Source: Larix kaempferi (Eukaryota > Streptophyta > Pinopsida > Pinales > Pinaceae). Taken from it: a DNA stretch of 64,000 nt. Positions within the stretch are counted from its first letter, which is position 1. Each line of letters starts with the position of its first letter. The stretch spans positions 6,865,001 to 6,929,000 of the forward strand of contig BSBM01000372.1 in NCBI GenBank assembly GCA_027924585.1, read 5' to 3'. The notes under the pieces were generated by a model. That model was given only the letters and a program-made list of their open reading frames with translations. It was not told the DNA's origin and searched no databases. Of the stretch, positions 58,701 through 64,000 are shown piece after piece. The position numbers were made by a program, and so were the translations under genes.

Positions 58701-61402
58701 ATGTGTATAGAACCCATATTCAACCTTGTAGAAAAGGTTGAGATCCACATCACCCATGATGATCATTAAGCTCATCAATTGACTACCGATCCTGGGAACC
58801 CATATAGAACCTGATTACATTATTAAGAGAATGGTCTTATCTAGTCCCATGGAGCAAAACATCTCATCATGATTCTCTTCCTCTTTCTAAGAGAATCTCT
58901 TAACCACAAGCTTTCTATAGTGTGTTTGATTTGTAAATCTTTTGTTGAACATCCATTGCTTGTTCAGAGTTCATCATTCATCATGATCTTTCCTACAAAT
59001 CAAAATTAAGTACATGATTAGTAATACTTCATAATCATCAAATCATATGATAACCTACTATGCATACAGATATCATTTACATAGTTATGCAACTATTTTG
59101 ACCAATACTTTGGCACAACACTTTCCCGTATCCTATATGCATACAGTGGCTATCTAGATGCCTTCCATCTCTACCAGAACATACTATCGAGAGTGTGCAC
59201 AGCTCTCAGTATGTCAGCAAAGAGGTTTCATTCTAGATAAGCAACAATGGAATGTTTGTCCAATTTACCAATCATATGCATATTAGTAGTATACTGTTCA
59301 ATGCTTTATGAATGTTTACACTCAGCATGATATATCCTAGGAATACAAATATGCATACAAGCAATATCATTTACTATTTCTAATAACAACTCAAATACTT
59401 ATCTTTTATGTTTGTGTGGTTGTCTCCCACTTGATCTTCTGTATGTCTTCTGAACTTCTATTCATTCTGTACCACTGTGCATGCTCAAGTGTACACTAGT
59501 GTCATCCTCATGATCTCATACACAAACATACATTCATTAGCATATTCTCAATATTATCAAAACATTCTAATTCTAAATAATCTTGAATATGTACAGTCAT
59601 GATCATTAGTATTCAGGGTTTCAAGGAAGTCTTCTTTTACTCATGCATATTCTTGTTTGATCTAGTATGCATAAACCCTTGATTACTAACCAATCATACC
59701 AAGTATACTTACACAAGGTAAGATTCTAACATGACATAGGAAAACATACCTGGATTAGTATACCTGCTTAGTTATGTACAACATACCTAAACAATCTCTT
59801 CAATGATTTAGAGATCCTGAGCTAGAACCTGCATGTCTCATAGGTTAAACATAATATAACAAAGTCATACATACCTTGTGAGTCTTTGTCTTCATGTTGT
59901 CATGGTCATGGAACTTGATTTGTCTTTTGTGATGTACCTGTGTCTTGTTAGCAGACAACATCAACCTTACACAACACCATAATGCATAAGTACAATCATA
60001 TAACCCTAATCAATGAATGTCTTTGATCATTCACATGCATTCATATTGTTACTAGGGTGATAAGACAATTAATAACATTAATCAAGATTGTACTAATAAA
60101 TAACATGAAGACAAACACATTATGAACTTAATCAAGAATCAGATTTCAAGGCATACCTGAACCTCCTTAAGTCATACTTGTCGAGACCTTTTGTAGTCTT
60201 CTTATGTAAGGCGTTAGCCTCAACTCCCCCTGAAACTTGATCTGGAGCTTGATTAGGGTTTGCTAGAGAAACCCTAAAAATTCAATCTTTGATTTTCACA
60301 CTTCTGAATGGATGGAAGAATGTGTCTTGCTGAGCTGATCAACCTAGCATTCTTCAATTTTGAAATCTCCAAAATTTGACCCCTCAAAATTGCCTTCGAA
60401 ACTTCTGGATCTTCTGGACAGGAACCCGAACTAGGGTTTGATGAAGCCCAGTCTTCTACCCAACCAAAAAATTTGATCTTGGTCTCTAAATTTCAATTTT
60501 CCTGAGTAGCATTCAGCCGTGGACTCCGATTCCAAAAATTCTAACTTTCTCCGAAACCCTAAATTCCGGAAGCCATGAATAAAGGTGCTCCAAAAATAAT
60601 TTTGTTTTGACAGAAATATGCACTTGATTGTTTCTACTATAACTTTGAAATTTATTCTCCACAGGGTCTGAAAACATTTTTTGCAGTAGCCTGACCTGTC
60701 ATCTTTCCATCCTGACAGGTTTGACCTCAATTGGATTTTCTGAGAGAGAGTTATGCCAAGTGTCGCAACGTGACTTGTTTATGGGATAAAACAGGAGAGC
60801 GAACTTGTACGGCGTGCCACGTGACACTGTTTGAACTTAGGCCTCTAAAAACTTTTCTTGAGATATCTCTCCCTGTTATCTTTCCATATTGATAGGTCTG
60901 ACCTCAATTGGAATCTCTGCGAGAGAGTTATGCCAAGTGTCGCAACGTGACCTATTTATGGGATAAAACAGGAGAGCGAACTTGTACGGCGTTCCACGTG
61001 TCACTGGTTCACCTTCGGCCTCTGAAAACGTTTCTTGAGATAGTACAGTATGTGTACTACCTTCCATTTTTTACGAAATTTCATTTGGATCTTCCTAGCC
61101 CAAGTTATGACCTTTTTTCCAAGGTGACCTGATTTTGACTGAGATCTGGAAGAGGCAGAAACCCTAACGTGTACTGATCATAACTCATAAAGTACAACGA
61201 ATCTGAGGGTGCCCTTTGGACAAAAGGCACGTGCGGATGTTATCTTCGACCTGTAAACTTTTCAGACCTTGAACCTTCATAGAAATGGATTTATAGCGAA
61301 AGTTCCACGATGACTGGTTTTTGCTATGTAAAACCCTAACCTTCAAATTGTCGTAAGTAAAGCAAGTGTCGTAAGTGCCATACCTTGTCTTCCTTCAGGT
61401 TA
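58701..61402 (-). other. Non-coding leader of Copia E
   Basis: About 2.7 kb without gag, protease or integrase. Homologous in blocks to 12092-15226 of A1. At about 60660-61035 it has the same two-copy ~177-bp module with G-boxes CACGTG at 60818-60823 and 60995-61000. The small antisense frames in this module are not conserved as proteins between copies. Confidence 0.75.
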
Positions 61403-61414
61403 GCTCTGATACCA
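61403..61414 (-). other. Primer binding site of Copia E (initiator tRNA-Met)
   Basis: Minus strand reads TGGTATCAGAGC, directly beside the 5' LTR. Confidence 0.93.
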
Positions 61415-61952
61415 TGTTAAAATTTAATATGATAAGACAGAAAATAGCAGCATTACATTCCATTTCACAATAATAGCATATACAGGATCACTGAAGAAAC
61501 AACAAGCATAGCGTAAACACAAGAGACACAGATTTATCCTGGGAAACCCTCATGGGGTAGAAAACCCAGTAAAGCTTCCTCAATATAGATGACCAGCAAT
61601 ATACAAAGATGCAAACCAAAGACATGATCTCCTTCTCCACCATAGCAGACCTCTCCTCCACAAGTGCGCCTCTCTCAAGTGTGTGTGTGTATCAAATGAG
61701 GAACATACCTCCTCTATTTATACACTACACTGACATGTATTTTACACAAGTACATGTAGGCTCATATTTAACCATTAGGTTAAATACCCTATTATAACTG
61801 ACTGGGTCGACCCCCACATGGTGGGTCTAATAACCCTAGTTACCACAACCAATTCGGAGGAATAAACATCTCCGGATTCATAGTATAATCATATCGGAGG
61901 TATGGAACATCTCCGGAATAAATAATATACAAATATAATATTCTTAGAAGTT
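61415..61952 (-). repeat. 5' LTR of Copia E, end truncated
   Basis: Identical to 54466-55003 but for three bases. It stops at TTCTTAGAAGTT and lacks the final ACAATATTCAACA. Minus-strand TATA box at 61714-61722. Loss of the outer LTR end would prevent a further round of integration by this copy. Confidence 0.93.
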
Positions 61953-62740
61953 CTGACTTCGATGAGGAGGTCCCCAAGAAGAGGCCATAGTGGTGGCTGA
62001 ACAAGTCATTACGGATATTCGGGTGGGATAAATCATTAAGGGAATATAATTAAGGGGAAAGAGAAAACATAAAAAAAATGGTAAAATTTGTTTTCATGGC
62101 CAATGTTCAGGGATTTAATGAGCCATAGGTGTTTGAGGAGGGAATAGGGAAAATTGAATGGAAGGCCATGGAAACCAAACATGAGATTTGAATGAAAAAT
62201 AAAACTTGAAATCTCATAGACCCATTGGTTGCAAATGGGTGTACAAAGTCAAGCAAAAAGCAAATGGCACACTTGACAATCATAAGGCACAATTGGTTGC
62301 AAAAGGGTTCTCTAAGTGAGAGGGCATCGACTATGAAGAGACCTTTTCTCCTATGTAAAAGATGAGCATAATTAGATTAATTATATCCACGGTAGCACAA
62401 TTTAGTTGGAATGTCCATCAAATGGATATGGAAAATGCCTTCCACAATGTAGATTTGGAGGAACAAGTGTACACATATCAACCATAATTTTTTCAAGTTC
62501 CAAGGTAGGAGCATCTTGTTTGCACACTGAAGAAGGTTATATATGGCCTAAAGAAGGCACCCAAGGCATGGTACATTAGAATTAAAAAGTAATTGGATGA
62601 ATAGGGGTTGTGCAGTAGAAGCAAAGACCCTAAGATATGTGCGTATAAAGATTCATATTGGCCAGGTTGTGTGGTTGATAGAAAATCAACTTTTGAATAT
62701 GTATTTCAAGTTATCTTGGTTTCTTTATGTGTTAAATTTC
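61953..62740 (+). pseudogene. Copia D: reverse transcriptase and RNase H remnant
   Basis: Plus strand, right half of element D. 62240-62590 reads as RT in one frame with a few stops: IGCKWVYKVKQKANGTLDNH, EGIDYEETFSPM, WNVHQMDMENAFHNVDLEEQ (first catalytic Asp region), TLKKVIYGLKKAPKAWYIRI. After a deletion that removes the YVDD part, 62640-62740 gives an RNase H piece (YKDSYWPGCVVDRKSTFEYV). No 3' LTR is found. Confidence 0.85.
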
Positions 62741-63060
62741 CATGATAATTTGTACATTCAATTTTGCATAGCTCGTATAATTTTAACCAATCATAATTCA
62801 CATTTTAATATTGGTAGATTTTTATTTTTATATAACCTTTAACCCCATAACTTACCTACAATCCCTATAACCTTTAACTCTTAACCTACAATCCTTATAA
62901 ACCTAACCTCAAAACCACTAAACACCTAGAAGCACTTATACACTTAGGGATTATGGTTTAGAAGAGGGCCTAAAGGCCTTTATGGGGGAGGGGCTCTAGG
63001 AATAAACTGACATATATAGATTTATTGGGCAATAAATGATCTAAACATTATGCATCGAAC
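62741..63060. other. AT-rich spacer with CCCTAA-like words, no gene
   Basis: 62820-62940 holds words such as AACCCCATAACTTACC, CCTATAACC and AACCTAACC, comparable to 50750-51030. Nothing else recognised. Confidence 0.45.
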
Positions 63061-63089
63061 AAAGCAACGTTCAACAGAGGTGCGCACAT

Positions 63090-63132
63090 GCTAGGAGCAC
63101 GCACACGGTTCTAGCGCGTGCGTGCTCCTAGC
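63090..63132. repeat. Perfect 15-bp GC-rich inverted repeat
   Basis: Arms GCTAGGAGCACGCAC (63090-63104) and GTGCGTGCTCCTAGC (63118-63132) around a 13-base loop, followed by GCGCGCAC. Alternating purine-pyrimidine CpG-rich DNA, unlike the AT-rich surroundings. Confidence 0.9.
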
Positions 63133-63159
63133 GCGCGCACGCTGTTATAGGTCAAATAT

Positions 63160-64000
63160 GCACTTCTCTATCCCGTGATCACCTTGCCTTGTAGATCACA
63201 CAGAAGGACACAACGGATTGAAGATCTAGATTGCCTTGGATGATTTGCTGCTAGAAGCACACTCCTCACTTAAAAATATTGGAATTTATCCTGATTTTTC
63301 CACATGTACGCCCCTCCCTGCATAGAAGACCAACGTACACTTTGAGAAAATACCCTACTTTGCTCAAGGACAACCATCGTACATCTCCCAAAAATTTGTA
63401 AACGCTAGTTGTAAAGCCCAAAAGTTGCTTCCTGTACGCTACTCTTGTGGTATGAAACCCGCGTACATCTTAAGATGAAATCAAAAATATATTAATTTGA
63501 TGAATTGGGATTAGTTGAAGTTGGTTATGCAACTTCCCCAACCTTCCGATCCAACCACCTCTCGAATTCAACTGCCTACCTTGTCCCATAAATACAAGGA
63601 GGATCCATGAGAGAGGGACCTAGAAGAAAGGCTTTAAGCATTGTTGTGTTGGAGTAAAGTCCCAAGTTAGAGTGAAGAGCAGGAGCCTAGGATTTGGTTG
63701 CAGAAACATCTCTACACATTAGGTATATTGTGTTGATTTCATGTTTCTTCGACAATAAAAAGGTCGAAACACCCTTCCTATCCCGAATCAGATATCTATT
63801 GGATTGTATGTCTATTTGGCTTAATTCTTGATTATAGTTGATGTTAAATTGCTTTATAGTTTCATCATATGTTATATGGTCAAGATACGCCGAGGAAGGT
63901 ATATTTTGTGTTGCAGGTTCGTCAAGTAGAAGATCAAGCGGGAGATCAAGTGAAAGACCAAGTGAAATCTAGGACCTACCATCGAAAAGAGGTATTTCTT
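63160..64000 (+). other. Unresolved right end, possibly an LTR promoter region
   Basis: ATAAATA at 63588-63594 is followed by a purine-rich leader (GAGAGAGGGACCTAGAAG), then ACAATAAAAAGG at 63748. The window ends in repeated GATCAAG/AGACCAAG words (63930-63965). This resembles U3-R-U5 of a plant LTR, but no partner LTR or primer site lies in the window, so it is only a suggestion. Confidence 0.3.

Larger units (their letters stand above)
54466..61952 (-). mobile_element. Element E: young defective Ty1/Copia element inserted in Copia D
   Basis: LTRs at 54466-55016 (551 bp) and 61415-61952 (538 bp) differ by only three substitutions, so the insertion is very recent. tRNA-Met primer site and polypurine tract adjoin them in minus orientation. 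The right LTR lacks its last 13 bp, and no TSD is visible (left flank ACAAT, right flank CTGAC), so a small deletion removed the end. The interior has the plan of A1: ~2.7-kb non-coding leader, broken RT/RNase H, long minisatellites, no gag or integrase. Confidence 0.94.

Noticed and set aside
15227-61414. Possible tRNA-Met gene fragments (GCTCTGATACCA at several places)
   Set aside because: Each is a 12-base primer binding site beside an LTR; no cloverleaf surrounds it.
54660-61797. A 62-codon frame present twice (54660-54848 and 61609-61797)
   Set aside because: Identical because it is LTR sequence of element E; it lies opposite to the element and has no start context.

Overview
This is nuclear DNA of a land plant with a large, repeat-dominated genome. 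The evidence is nested LTR retrotransposons primed by initiator tRNA-Met, a chromovirus with 5-kb LTRs, GT-AG introns and high A+T. A gymnosperm-like genome is plausible, but nothing in the window fixes the species. I see no functional host gene, rRNA, tRNA or CRISPR array. Almost every long reading frame belongs to a transposable element or to a tandem repeat.

Layout. 1-4617 is decayed sequence. 4623-26414 is a complete Ty3/gypsy chromovirus (element A, minus strand, TSD GGTAT). Its 3' LTR holds a younger Copia element (A1, 8566-15886, TSD GGGGC) and its 5' LTR holds a 947-bp TIR element (23352-24298). 26420-26934 is a short remnant of older DNA ending in a TATA box. 26935-50554 is a second Ty3/gypsy-type element (B, minus strand, TSD CTCTT) that carries only gag and protease. 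Its 5' LTR is split by an 18,162-bp DNA transposon (C, 30919-49080, TSD CTAA). 50560-53090 holds a pyrimidine-rich stretch and a diverged ~338-bp tandem repeat. 53090-62740 is an old plus-strand Copia element (D), cut in two by a young minus-strand Copia element (E, 54466-61952). The last kilobase has a GC-rich inverted repeat and a promoter- or LTR-like end.

Element C is the most interesting object. It has imperfect 34-bp TIRs beginning GGGTGA, a 4-bp target duplication, and clusters of the palindrome CCTCGATCGAGG near both ends. It carries two convergent multi-exon genes. The minus-strand gene is a four-exon transposase-like gene (42163-47617) whose three introns are all phase-compatible and whose 939-codon frame has no frameshift, only six nonsense codons. 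It shows a D...D...E arrangement in the motifs DFVENYTF, WSDGCAGQFK and HGKGEHDGVG. The plus-strand gene (37725-39709) has five exons and no recognised domain. The superfamily is not certain; a Sola-like assignment is only a suggestion based on the 4-bp TSD and remembered motif style.

A1 and E are related families. Both lack gag and integrase and have lost the middle of the reverse transcriptase. Both keep a ~3-kb non-coding leader with a duplicated ~177-bp module containing a G-box, and both carry minisatellites between RNase H and the 3' LTR. Their LTR pairs are nearly identical (about three substitutions each), so they moved recently despite being defective, presumably using proteins supplied in trans. 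LTRs of A and B differ by about 5% by eye, which fits the nesting order: D and the tandem repeats are oldest, then A and B, then C, then A1 and E.
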